NCBI GenBank assembly: GCA_964503125.1
Contig: CAZCZE010000027.1
Coordinates: 1-64,000 of the forward strand
DNA from: FEN-1219 sp964503125
GTDB taxonomy: Bacteria > Pseudomonadota > Gammaproteobacteria > Steroidobacterales > Rariloculaceae
DNA length: 64,000 nt
Direction of reading: 5' to 3'
The position numbers and the translations under genes are program-made. Below the pieces are notes generated by a model, which was not told the DNA's origin, did no database searches, and saw only the letters and a list, made by a program, of their open reading frames with translations. How positions within the stretch are numbered: position 1 is the first letter of the stretch; each line of letters starts with the position of its first letter. Positions 54,298-63,104 of this stretch are shown here, in pieces.

Positions 54298-56334
54298 ATG
54301 CGCAATCGCCTGGCCGAAGAGACGAGCCCGTACTTGAAGCAGCACGCGGACAACCCCGTCCAGTGGCACGCCTGGAACGACGAAGCGCTCGCGGCCGCGC
54401 GCACGAGCGGCAAACCGATCCTGCTCTCGGTGGGCTACTCCGCGTGCCACTGGTGCCACGTCATGGCGCACGAGTCGTTCGAGGACGACGAGACCGCGCG
54501 CCTCATGAACGAGCTCTACGTCAACATCAAGGTCGATCGCGAAGAGCGCCCCGACCTCGACAAGATCTACCAGACGAGCCATCAACTGTTCACGGCCCAG
54601 GCCGGCGGCTGGCCGCTGACCGTCTTCCTCACGCCCGACGACCATCTGCCGATTTTCACGGGCACGTACTTCCCCAAGGAGCGCCGCTTGGGGCTGCCGG
54701 CGTTCCGCGAGGTGCTGACGGCCGTCGAAGACTACTACCGCAAGCACGGCAACGAGATCCGCCAGCGCGGCGCGAGTCTCGTCGAGGCGCTCGAGGGCAT
54801 CGAGGCCGCGGGCGCCGACGACTTCGCCGCGCTCACGCGCGCGCCGTTCGAGCAGGCGCGGCAACGGCTCGAGCAGAGCTTCGACGAGCAATACGGCGGC
54901 TTCGGCCAGGCGCCGAAGTTCCCGCACCCGACGACGCTCGATCTGCTGCTCGCGCACTGGCAGCGCAGCCGCAGCCGCGAAGAAGACGCGCGCGCACTCG
55001 CGATGATCACGCACACGCTCGACCGTATGGCGCAAGGCGGACTGTACGACCAGCTCGGCGGCGGCTTCTTTCGCTACAGCGTCGATCGCTCCTGGTCGAT
55101 TCCGCACTTCGAGAAGATGCTCTACGACAACGCGCAGCTGCTCGCGGTCTATGCCGACGCCTACGCGGCGACGCGCGCACCGCTTTACGCGCGCGTGGCG
55201 AGCGAGACCGCCGAGTGGGTCATGCGCGACATGCAGGACGCGCGCGGCGGGTTCTATTCGACGCTCGATGCCGACTCCGAGCACGAGGAAGGCAAGTTCT
55301 ACGTCTTCACGCCGGCCGAGGTCGACCGCCTGCTCGGCGCGGACGACGGCCGGCTCGCGAAGCGCGTGCTCGGGCTCGACGGCCCCGCGAACTTCGAAGG
55401 CAGTCACTGGCACTTGTACCGCGCCGAGGCCCCCGAAGCCGCGGCCGCCGCGCTGGGTCTCGACGCCGCACGCGCCGAAGAGCTCGTCGACGGCGCGCGG
55501 CGCAAGCTGCTCGCGGCGCGCGGGCGGCGAGTCTGGCCGGGGCGTGACGAGAAGCTCCTCGTCTCGTGGAACGGGCTCATGATCCGCGGGCTCGCGCGAG
55601 CCGCGCGCGTGCTCGACCGGCCCGAGCTCGCCGAGGCGGCCACGCGCGCCGTCGACTTCATCCGCGCAGAGCTCTGGTCGGACGGCCGCTTGAAGGCGAC
55701 GTACAAGGACGGGCGCGCGCGCTTCGCGGGGTACCTCGACGACTACGCCAATCTCGCGCGCGGATTGCTCGAGCTCTTGCAGTGCCGCTGGCGCGACGCC
55801 GATCTTGAGCTCGCGCGCGAGCTCGTCGAGGTGCTGCTCGCGCGCTTCGAAGATCCGCGCGGCGGCTTCTTCTTCACGGCCGACGATCACGAGCGGCTCA
55901 TCCACCGGCCGAAGCCGTTCGCCGACGAGGCCGTGCCGGCGGGCAACGGTGTCGCCGCCGTGACGCTCGTGGCGCTCGGCCATCTGCTCGGCGAGCAGCG
56001 CTATCTCGACGCCGCGGAGCGCACGGTGCGCGCGGCGCTCGATGGCGCGGAGCGGCACCCCGAGGCCTACGCGACGCTGCTGGCCGCGCTCGATGCGCTG
56101 CTCACGCCGCCTATGCTCGTCGTCGTGCGCGGCACGCTCGCCGAGCTTAAGCGCTGGCGACCGAAGCTCGAGGCGGCGAATCGCCCGAGGCGGCTGGCGT
56201 TCGCGATCCCGAACGACGCGGTGCTGCCCGGCCTGCTCGCGCAACGCGCGCCGCGCGCGACGGCCGTCGCGTACGTCTGCGAAGGGATGACCTGCCGCGC
56301 GCCGCTCGAGCTCGCCGACGGCGTCGAGCTCTAG
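54298..56334 (+). CDS. thioredoxin-fold DUF255 protein (YyaL/SSP411-like)
   Basis: 678 residues. The N-terminal thioredoxin-like domain has NRLAEETSPYLKQHADNPVQ and ILLSVGYSACHWCHVMAHES (C-x-x-C), GGWPLTVFLTPD and FTGTYFPKE. The larger C-terminal part is an (alpha/alpha)6-type barrel, e.g. HFEKMLYDNAQLLAVYADAY and DYANLARGLLELLQ. The family is widespread but has no proven function. Start ATG 54298 is chosen over a GTG three codons upstream. The stop shares CTAG with the convergent M23 gene. Confidence 0.92.
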   Translation: MRNRLAEETSPYLKQHADNPVQWHAWNDEALAAARTSGKPILLSVGYSACHWCHVMAHESFEDDETARLMNELYVNIKVDREERPDLDKIYQTSHQLFTAQAGGWPLTVFLTPDDHLPIFTGTYFPKERRLGLPAFREVLTAVEDYYRKHGNEIRQRGASLVEALEGIEAAGADDFAALTRAPFEQARQRLEQSFDEQYGGFGQAPKFPHPTTLDLLLAHWQRSRSREEDARALAMITHTLDRMAQGGLYDQLGGGFFRYSVDRSWSIPHFEKMLYDNAQLLAVYADAYAATRAPLYARVASETAEWVMRDMQDARGGFYSTLDADSEHEEGKFYVFTPAEVDRLLGADDGRLAKRVLGLDGPANFEGSHWHLYRAEAPEAAAAALGLDAARAEELVDGARRKLLAARGRRVWPGRDEKLLVSWNGLMIRGLARAARVLDRPELAEAATRAVDFIRAELWSDGRLKATYKDGRARFAGYLDDYANLARGLLELLQCRWRDADLELARELVEVLLARFEDPRGGFFFTADDHERLIHRPKPFADEAVPAGNGVAAVTLVALGHLLGEQRYLDAAERTVRAALDGAERHPEAYATLLAALDALLTPPMLVVVRGTLAELKRWRPKLEAANRPRRLAFAIPNDAVLPGLLAQRAPRATAVAYVCEGMTCRAPLELADGVEL

Positions 56335-57281
56335 TAGGCCGTATAACTCTGGCCGCTCGCGAGCGTGACCGGCCCGCTCGGGCCCGCGAACTCGAGCGGC
56401 ACCGACACGAGCGCGCCGTCGCGGTTGCGCTGCACGACGAAGTGCAGGTGCGGCCCCGTGCTGAAGCCCGTGTTGCCCGAGTCCGCGAGGTACTCGCCGC
56501 GGCGCACGCGCTGGCCCGGCACGACGCGGATCGTGTTCCAGTTCAAGTGCACGTAGAGCGCCATCGTGCCGTCGTCGTGCAACACGCGCACGATGTTGGC
56601 GCGCGGCCCGTCCACGGCGAGGTTCGTGCCGCTCTCGAAGAAGTCGCTCGCGACCTCGATGACGACGCCCTCACGTGCCGCGAACACGTCGGTGCCCACG
56701 TCCATGACGAAATCGACGGCGTGCTGGCTCGCGGGGTCGGTGTGCGTACGCAGGTCGGGAAACGTCTGCGACACGCGGATCGCACTCGCGAGCGCATACG
56801 GCAAGCGATAAGGCTGCGTCGGGCGGTGCAGGGCGCCGGGCTCGCCGGGCAGGAACTCGAACTCCGTGTCGAAGCGCAGCGTGACCTGCTCGACGGCCTT
56901 GCCGACGACGATCAGCTCCCTCTCGCTGCGCGGCGGCAATACCTCGACGCCGCGGCGCGGCGTGCTCTCGGCCACGTTCTCGATCGCGTTGATGCGGAAC
57001 GCGAGCTGCACGGGGCCGAAGTACGTGTTCTGCGCGACGATCGTCACGCCGTCGGCGTTCGAGCGCTGATAGAGCCGCACCTCGGGCTGCACGAAGCGTC
57101 GCTCGACCTGCTGCTCCTCGTAGCGTTGCTCGCTGCCGGGCTGCCGATCGGTGTACACCCAGACGCCGTTCGCATCCTGGTACCGATACAACTTTTGCGC
57201 GTTGGCGACGGACGCAACGAGCAAACCTAGCGACACCGCGCAGGCAGCGGCTGTGACGAAAGACGGAGTCGCAAAGCCCAT
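56331..57281 (-). CDS. M23 peptidase with N-terminal DUF4124 domain
   Basis: 316 residues from ATG 57281, which yields a good signal peptide (MGFATPSFVTAAACAVSLGL, ending SVANA); a GTG at 57329 would add 16 residues. DUF4124 begins QKLYRYQDANGVWVYTDRQP. The C-terminal LytM/M23 domain keeps the zinc ligands in QHAVDFVMDVGTDVFA and GPHLHFVVQ. It probably cuts peptidoglycan cross-links or acts as a divisome regulator in the periplasm. Confidence 0.9.
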   Translation of the reverse strand: MGFATPSFVTAAACAVSLGLLVASVANAQKLYRYQDANGVWVYTDRQPGSEQRYEEQQVERRFVQPEVRLYQRSNADGVTIVAQNTYFGPVQLAFRINAIENVAESTPRRGVEVLPPRSERELIVVGKAVEQVTLRFDTEFEFLPGEPGALHRPTQPYRLPYALASAIRVSQTFPDLRTHTDPASQHAVDFVMDVGTDVFAAREGVVIEVASDFFESGTNLAVDGPRANIVRVLHDDGTMALYVHLNWNTIRVVPGQRVRRGEYLADSGNTGFSTGPHLHFVVQRNRDGALVSVPLEFAGPSGPVTLASGQSYTAY

Positions 57282-57335
57282 GATCCCACTGTGCAGCAAG
57301 CCTGCAAGGCGGCCAAGGACCGTATTCACACTGTC

Positions 57336-57761
57336 TTAATTGTCGTCGATGTCGTCGACGGTCGCCTGGCCCGACCACCGCGTGCGGAGATGCGCCCACG
57401 ACATCCCGACGGCCAGGATCGCGCTGAACAGGATGAGGACGATCCAGGAGAGCAGCGTCGTGCTCTCGCGCTGCACGAGGCCGTATTGGAACAGCGCCCA
57501 GAGCACCGTCGCCGCGACCGCGACACAGAGGGCTAGCCCAAGCACGCCGAGCGAGCGCGCCGTCGTGCGCAGGAAGAAAAACCAGCCCGCGAGCATGATG
57601 AGCCCGCTGAACGCGACGAGCGGCGCCAGGTTTTCCTGCCACTGCACGAGCGCCCACTCGACGTAGTTGTAGCGCGTCGGGTTCCAGGTGAGACACACGA
57701 GTGCGAACGCAAACACGAACCGCGTGCCGATGCCGCTCAAACTGATCGTAGGTCCCGCCAC
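57336..57761 (-). CDS. DUF6524-like membrane protein
   Basis: 141 residues with four hydrophobic helices: FVFAFALVCLTWNPTRYN, VAFSGLIMLAGWFFFL, LGVLGLALCVAVAATVLWALF and WIVLILFSAILAVGMSW. The TWNPT-x-YNYVEW text is typical of DUF6524 proteins. Function unknown. Cotranscribed with the M23 gene downstream. Confidence 0.75.
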   Translation of the reverse strand: MAGPTISLSGIGTRFVFAFALVCLTWNPTRYNYVEWALVQWQENLAPLVAFSGLIMLAGWFFFLRTTARSLGVLGLALCVAVAATVLWALFQYGLVQRESTTLLSWIVLILFSAILAVGMSWAHLRTRWSGQATVDDIDDN

Positions 57762-57778
57762 GACCCCCCCGGGTCAGC

Positions 57779-60583
57779 TCAGTTCAACGTCTGCCGCCGC
57801 CACTCGTAGCCGTCGCGGACGAGCTCGTAGCTCGGCCAGTATTGCGGGTCGAGCTTCATCGTGATGACTTCCGGCACGTCGTTGAACGTCACGGTGTTGA
57901 GCCGCACGGACTCCTTGTCGCCGAGCGTCGTCGCGACACGGACGAAGGTTTCGATGTCGGGCGTCGGCTGGCCGTCGACGGCGACGATGCGCCGCCCGGC
58001 GAAAAGCCCGGAGCGGCTCGCGGGCGAGCCGAAGTTGAAGAAGCTCACGTAGACGCCGCCCGTGCCGACGCCCCGCTGCACGGCGAGCTCGCGATGCGGC
58101 GCTTGCAGCAGCGCGCCGGCCCACGAGACGACGCGCTCGATGCCGAGGCCGTCGAGCGTCGCCGTCGCGACGCTTCCTAAGACCTCCTGGCCGTTGCGCA
58201 GCACGGTGACCTCGACGGTCGGCTGCTGCGTGGCGCTCTCGACCTGGCGGAACGTGTTGACGAGCGCGCCGTCGATGCCGAGCAAGATGTCGCCGGGGCG
58301 GAAGAACCGGGATGCCGACGTGCCGGCCACGGTCGTCGCGACCGTGAGCACCTCGCGCCGCGCCGGATTGTGCGCCTCGTAGCGCTGCACCCACTCCTCG
58401 GGCAGATCGACCCTGCGCGCCGTCGCGAGCGGCATCTGCGCCCACTCGACTTCGAGCGAGCGCAGCGTCTCGCCGCTGCGCAGCTTGTCGAGCATGTCGA
58501 CGATGACGTCGGCCTGGATGCCGAGATTGATCTGCGTGAGATCGCGCCCGCTCTGATAGGCGAAGCTCGCCCACATGCCGAGCACGCGGCCCTGGAAGTC
58601 GACGACCGTGCCGTCGAACTCCGACGGGCCGTTGACGAGCGTCACGACGTCCAAGTTCGTATCGCGGAACCGCAGCGTGCGCGACAGCGGGAACGCCGCG
58701 GCGGCGACGTTGGCCACCGCGCTCGACTGCGCCAGCATCTTGAAGTCGGGGCCCAAGCCTACGACGGCCACGTCGTCGCCGGGCCGGATGACCTTCGATA
58801 AGAACGTCGCGGCCTTCACCGGCGTCGCGCCGATCAGGTTTGGATCATACGAGACGACGGCCAAGTTGTGCAGCGGATGGATGTATTCGACGCGCCCCGG
58901 GATCTCGAGCGACCCCGCGAACGTCAGGCGCACGTCGCCCATGGCGACGGGCACGGTATTGCGATCGACGACGACCCAGCCGCGCTCGGCGTCGGCGATG
59001 AGCCCCGTGCCGTAGTAGTAACGGTCGGCCACGCCCGAGACCGTGTACGGCATGTCGAAGTTGACGAGCACGAGCGACGGCGTGACGGCCTGCACGTGCC
59101 GCTCGCCCTGGCGCGGGAAGGTCGTGCCCTCGCTCGCCTCGAGCGGCTCGCGCGGCGGGCTTGGCGCGAGCGCCTGGCACGGCCACACGCCGAGCGCGTC
59201 GTCGCGGCGGCAGCGCTGCGCCGGGAACCAGCTGCGATCGTTGGTGATGAGCCGCTGCCGCTCGGTGGTCGGCTCGTCGAACGTCACGAAGCGCACGGGC
59301 GCCGGTTTGTCGTCGGGCAACGACTCGAGCACGCGCTGAAAATCGTCGAGGTCCTCGAGCGACTCGGCGCCGATACCCGTGACGATGCTGCCGCGCGGGA
59401 TCGCGGCCTTGCCGAACACGTAGCCCGGGTTCGCCACGTAGACGCCGGCGACGGGCCGGTAGAAATGCCGCGCCTGTTGATACGAGAGCGTGTGGAACAC
59501 GCCGTCGCCGTACTCGATGTACTCGGCGGGCGTGATCACGTGCAGGTCGTCGACTTCGAGCCGATGCTCGCGACGCACGCCGCCGCGCTCGATGACGGCC
59601 GCGATCTCGCCACCCACGGCGCCGTCGAGCACGGCCGCGAGCGGCACGAACGCGGCGACGAGCGTGCCGTCGACCTCGACGAGGATGTCGCCAGGCTCGA
59701 GCTTGCTCGACGCGGCCGACTCCGGGATCACCTGCTCGACCACGAGCATGCCGGTCTGCTGCGGAAAGGTTTCGCGGACGCGCGCCTCGGTGTCACGCGT
59801 GAGCCCCAACCGGCGGAGCTCGGCAAAAGGCTTGTGCACGAACTCGGTCTGCAGCGTGCCGCGCGGCACGGCGTCGCCGTCCTGAATCATCGCGAGCGCG
59901 ACTTCGACGCGGTCGAGCGGCAGGAAAAAGCTCGAGGCGGCCTGCGAGTTCGCGCCGGCGTTGAGCGCAACGACGCGCCCCTCGATGTCGACGACCGGCG
60001 AGCCCGACGAGCCGCCCGACGTGCCCGACGCGGCCTGCAAATAGAACGTGTTGAAATCGTTGTAATTGCCGCGGCCGTAGTTCGGCGCTTGGCGGTCGAG
60101 CCGCGCGATCGTGCCCGCGAGAATCGAGAGCTGCTCGCCGGCATCGTTGCCGACGACGCGGATGTCGCGGCCGATCTGCGCGGCCTCGGGCACGAGCTTG
60201 AGCTCGGTCGGCTTCATGAACTTAAGCTCGCTCGGGTCATAGCGGAAGAAGCCGAAGTCGTGGATGGGGTCGCGATAGACCGGCACGAGCTCGACCTCTT
60301 CTTGATTGAGGAACACGGCCTGCGCACGCACGGGGCCCGGCGTCACGACGTGGCGGTTCGTCAAGATGAGCCCGCGCTCGGCGTCGACGACGAAGCCCGT
60401 CGCTTGGCTCGATTGGTTGCGGTCGGTGTCGAACGATCGCGTGCTGTCGATCTGAATCGACACGACGCCCGACGCGATGCGCTCGAGGGTCCGGTTCCAG
60501 GTCTGCTCCTGCGCCGCGAGCGGATTTGCCGCAATCCACGCGCCGAGCAGCACCCCGAGAGTCAATGGCCTAATTTGGGTCAT
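57779..60583 (-). CDS. large trypsin-like/PDZ protease, Nma111p-like
   Basis: 934 residues with a signal peptide (LTLGVLLGAWIAANPLAAQE). The first protease module has an intact triad: His78 (TNRHVV), Asp109 (DPIHDFGFF) and Ser193 (GGSSGSPVVD), followed by PDZ domains (SSKLEPGDILVEVDGT). A second trypsin-like module from about residue 500 is degenerate: DRNTVPVAM where HVV is expected and GPSEFDGTVV at the serine loop. More PDZ domains close the protein (RFFRPGDILLGIDGALV, RRIVAVDGQPT). This double layout matches the fungal Nma111p/plant DEG7 group rather than DegP. Confidence 0.9.
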   Translation of the reverse strand: MTQIRPLTLGVLLGAWIAANPLAAQEQTWNRTLERIASGVVSIQIDSTRSFDTDRNQSSQATGFVVDAERGLILTNRHVVTPGPVRAQAVFLNQEEVELVPVYRDPIHDFGFFRYDPSELKFMKPTELKLVPEAAQIGRDIRVVGNDAGEQLSILAGTIARLDRQAPNYGRGNYNDFNTFYLQAASGTSGGSSGSPVVDIEGRVVALNAGANSQAASSFFLPLDRVEVALAMIQDGDAVPRGTLQTEFVHKPFAELRRLGLTRDTEARVRETFPQQTGMLVVEQVIPESAASSKLEPGDILVEVDGTLVAAFVPLAAVLDGAVGGEIAAVIERGGVRREHRLEVDDLHVITPAEYIEYGDGVFHTLSYQQARHFYRPVAGVYVANPGYVFGKAAIPRGSIVTGIGAESLEDLDDFQRVLESLPDDKPAPVRFVTFDEPTTERQRLITNDRSWFPAQRCRRDDALGVWPCQALAPSPPREPLEASEGTTFPRQGERHVQAVTPSLVLVNFDMPYTVSGVADRYYYGTGLIADAERGWVVVDRNTVPVAMGDVRLTFAGSLEIPGRVEYIHPLHNLAVVSYDPNLIGATPVKAATFLSKVIRPGDDVAVVGLGPDFKMLAQSSAVANVAAAAFPLSRTLRFRDTNLDVVTLVNGPSEFDGTVVDFQGRVLGMWASFAYQSGRDLTQINLGIQADVIVDMLDKLRSGETLRSLEVEWAQMPLATARRVDLPEEWVQRYEAHNPARREVLTVATTVAGTSASRFFRPGDILLGIDGALVNTFRQVESATQQPTVEVTVLRNGQEVLGSVATATLDGLGIERVVSWAGALLQAPHRELAVQRGVGTGGVYVSFFNFGSPASRSGLFAGRRIVAVDGQPTPDIETFVRVATTLGDKESVRLNTVTFNDVPEVITMKLDPQYWPSYELVRDGYEWRRQTLN

Positions 60584-60594
60584 AGCGGTCGATT

Positions 60595-61842
60595 CTATGC
60601 TTGCGCCTCAGTCTGTGACCAGCGTAGCCGGTACCGGTGCCCGGCCCTGAGCCCCAAGGCCTCGCGCATGAGCACGCGCTTGACGGGGCCCGCGGCAGCG
60701 ACGGCCGCGAGGCCGAGCGCGCGCAGGGGTGCGGCCCACGGGGACAGTCGAAACAGGCGGTTCAACCCGTCGAACGCGGCCAGGCTCTTCAAGTTGTCGC
60801 CCTTGCGCTCGCGCTCGTAGCGGCGCAGCACCTTAAGGTCGCCGGCGTCCTCGCCGGCGAGCAGCGCGTCTTCGACGACGGCCGCGATGCACGCGGCGTC
60901 GAGCAACCCTAAGTTCATGCCCTGCCCCGCGAGCGGGTGCACGGTGTGCGCCGCATCGCCGAGCAGCGCGACGCGCTGCGCCGTGTAGCGCGGCGCGTGC
61001 AGCGCCTTGAGCGGGAAACCCGCGCGCGCGGAGCACGCCGTGAGCTCGCCGAGCACGCCGGCGCTCGCGGCGTCGAGCGCCGCGAGGAACTCCGCGTCGC
61101 CGGCCGCGAGCAAGCGCTCAGCATCGGCCGTCGGCAACGACCAGACCACCGAGCTGCGGCCGTCCGTAAGCGGCAGGAACGCGAGCGGGCCGCCCGGCAG
61201 GAACCGCTGCCAGGCCGTGTCGCCGTGCGCCGCGCTGCTCGTCACGTGCGTGACGACCGCGGTCTGCTCGTAGCGATGCTCGGCCACCGGCAGATCGAGC
61301 AGGCGCCGCACCGTCGAGTCGCTGCCGTCGGCCGCGAGCAGCAGAGAGCCGCGGACGCTGCCACCTTTGCCGATCTCGGCGACTACGCCACCGGGCTCGA
61401 CGGCGACCGCGGCGATCTCGGCGCCGATGGCGAGCGTGGCGTTCGGCGCGGCCGCGATCGCGTCGGCAAGCACTGTGCGCAGCAGGCTGTCCTCGACGAT
61501 GTGGCCGAGGTCGGGCTCACCGATCTCGGCGCTGTCGAAATCGAGCGCGCCGAGCCCGAAGGCGTCCGTGCCCTGAAAGACGTGCATGCGCCGATAGGCC
61601 GCGGCGCGCGCTTGGGTCACGCGTTCCCAGAGGCCGAGATGCTCGAAGAGCTGCTGCGAGGCGCGCGACAAGGCATAAACGCGCAGGTCCATCGCTTCGG
61701 CGCGCCAGCGCGGCGGCGGCCGTGCGTCGAGCACGTGCACGCGCAGGCGGTCCGCGCAACGGCCCGTCGCGAGCAACGCGGCGGCGGCGAGCCCGACGAC
61801 GCCTGCGCCGGCAACAAGAACACTCGTCGGCGTGCCGTTCAT
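60595..61842 (-). CDS. UbiH/UbiF/VisC-family FAD monooxygenase
   Basis: 415 residues. FAD-binding motif VLVAGAGVVGLAAAALLA, the second FAD/NADPH-contact DG-motif LLLAADGSDSTVRRL, and the GD-motif VALLGDAAHTVHPLAGQGMN are all intact. Position after ubiH in a pepP operon suggests a VisC/UbiI-type ring hydroxylase of ubiquinone synthesis. Regioselectivity cannot be read from sequence. ATG 61842 overlaps the ubiH stop as ATGA. Confidence 0.92.
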   Translation of the reverse strand: MNGTPTSVLVAGAGVVGLAAAALLATGRCADRLRVHVLDARPPPRWRAEAMDLRVYALSRASQQLFEHLGLWERVTQARAAAYRRMHVFQGTDAFGLGALDFDSAEIGEPDLGHIVEDSLLRTVLADAIAAAPNATLAIGAEIAAVAVEPGGVVAEIGKGGSVRGSLLLAADGSDSTVRRLLDLPVAEHRYEQTAVVTHVTSSAAHGDTAWQRFLPGGPLAFLPLTDGRSSVVWSLPTADAERLLAAGDAEFLAALDAASAGVLGELTACSARAGFPLKALHAPRYTAQRVALLGDAAHTVHPLAGQGMNLGLLDAACIAAVVEDALLAGEDAGDLKVLRRYERERKGDNLKSLAAFDGLNRLFRLSPWAAPLRALGLAAVAAAGPVKRVLMREALGLRAGHRYRLRWSQTEAQA

Positions 61843-63104
61843 GGCTCGCCAGAGAGCAGAGGCAGACCACGTGCGAGCCGCGGCAGGCGGCCCGCCTTGC
61901 CCATCGTCTGGCGCGCGAGCAGGGCCTTCGCGCCGGGCAAGAGATCGAACGCCATGAGCCCGAGGCCGCGCCCCAAACCTAAGCCCGGCGCGGACTCGCC
62001 GAACAGCTCGATGAGCCCGTGCGTGAACGCCGACACGCGTCGCCGATCCGCCGCGCGCCAGGCGGCGTAACGCTCGAGCACGTCGGCGGCGCCCGCGTCG
62101 GCCGCGGCGCCGGCGGCGCGCCCTTCGAGCAGCGCGTCGGCGATGACCTCGGCGAGCGTCGCGACGTCGCGCAGCGCGAGGTTGAAGCCCTGGCCGGCTA
62201 CGGGATGCAGGCGCAACGCCGCGTCGCCGATGAGCACGACGCGCTCGCCGTGAATCGTGCCGCTCGCGACTCGCGCGAGCGGATAGAGGTGGCGCTCGCC
62301 GATGCGCGTGAAGCGCCCGAGCCGCGAGCCGAACGCGCTGACGAGCTCGGCCGCGAACTCCGCGGCGGGCAATGCCGCGATGCGCCGCGCGTCGGCAGCC
62401 GGCAGCGTCCAGATCACGGCGGCACGCCCGCCCGTGAGCGGCAGCAGCGCGATCGGGCCGCGCTCGGTGAAGCGCTCGAACGCGCGCGCCGCGAGCGGCG
62501 CCTCCGTGGCGCAGTTGAAGATCACGGCGCACTGCTCGTAGTCGTGCTCGTCGACGGCCACGCCGAGCGCGGCGCGTACGGCCGAGCGCGCCCCGTCCGC
62601 CGCGACGACGAGCTTGGCGCGCACGGTTCGCTTCGCGCCGTCCTCCTCGACCGTCACGACCGCACCGTCCGGCTCGCGAACGAGCTCGGTGACGCGCGCC
62701 GGCGCGAGCACCGTGAGGCGCGGCGCACGCTGCAGGCGCTCCCAGAGGACGCGGCCCAACGCCTGATTCTCCACCGTGTAGCCGAGCGCCGGCACGCCCT
62801 CCTCGGCCGCCGCGATGCGCGCGACGCCGAATCGACCGCGCTCGGAGATGTGAATGAAGCGAATCGGCTGGGTTTTGCCCTCGAGATCAGGCCAGAGGCC
62901 GAGCGCCGCGAGGATCTGCTGGGAGCCGTTGGCGAGCGCCGTGACGCGCGCGTCGAAGCCCGGCTGTGCCAGCTGCCGCGCCTGTTGTGCCTCGACGAGC
63001 ACGGTGTCGAGCGGCAGCTCGGCGAGCGCGCAGGCCAGCGCCGAGCCGACGGCGCCGCCGCCGACGACGAGCACGTCGCAGGCGCGGCTTACGGCGGTCG
63101 TCAC
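61839..63104 (-). CDS. ubiH: 2-octaprenyl-6-methoxyphenol hydroxylase
   Basis: 421 residues from GTG 63104, overlapping the pepP stop as GTGA. FAD motif VLVVGGGAVGSALACALAE, AADGARSAVRAALG, and VVLIGDAALRLHPVAGQGFNL. ISERGRFGVARI is close to the ISDRGHFG region of UbiH. The pepP-ubiH-visC order of gammaproteobacteria supports the name. It hydroxylates the ubiquinone ring precursor at the membrane. Confidence 0.92.
   Translation of the reverse strand: MTTAVSRACDVLVVGGGAVGSALACALAELPLDTVLVEAQQARQLAQPGFDARVTALANGSQQILAALGLWPDLEGKTQPIRFIHISERGRFGVARIAAAEEGVPALGYTVENQALGRVLWERLQRAPRLTVLAPARVTELVREPDGAVVTVEEDGAKRTVRAKLVVAADGARSAVRAALGVAVDEHDYEQCAVIFNCATEAPLAARAFERFTERGPIALLPLTGGRAAVIWTLPAADARRIAALPAAEFAAELVSAFGSRLGRFTRIGERHLYPLARVASGTIHGERVVLIGDAALRLHPVAGQGFNLALRDVATLAEVIADALLEGRAAGAAADAGAADVLERYAAWRAADRRRVSAFTHGLIELFGESAPGLGLGRGLGLMAFDLLPGAKALLARQTMGKAGRLPRLARGLPLLSGEP

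Noticed and set aside
53962..56244. A 760-codon open frame opposite the YyaL-like gene
   Set aside because: Antisense shadow of a well-conserved thioredoxin-fold protein; the composition is Arg/Glu/Val-rich without domains, and its C-terminal part merely runs into lgt in a wrong frame.
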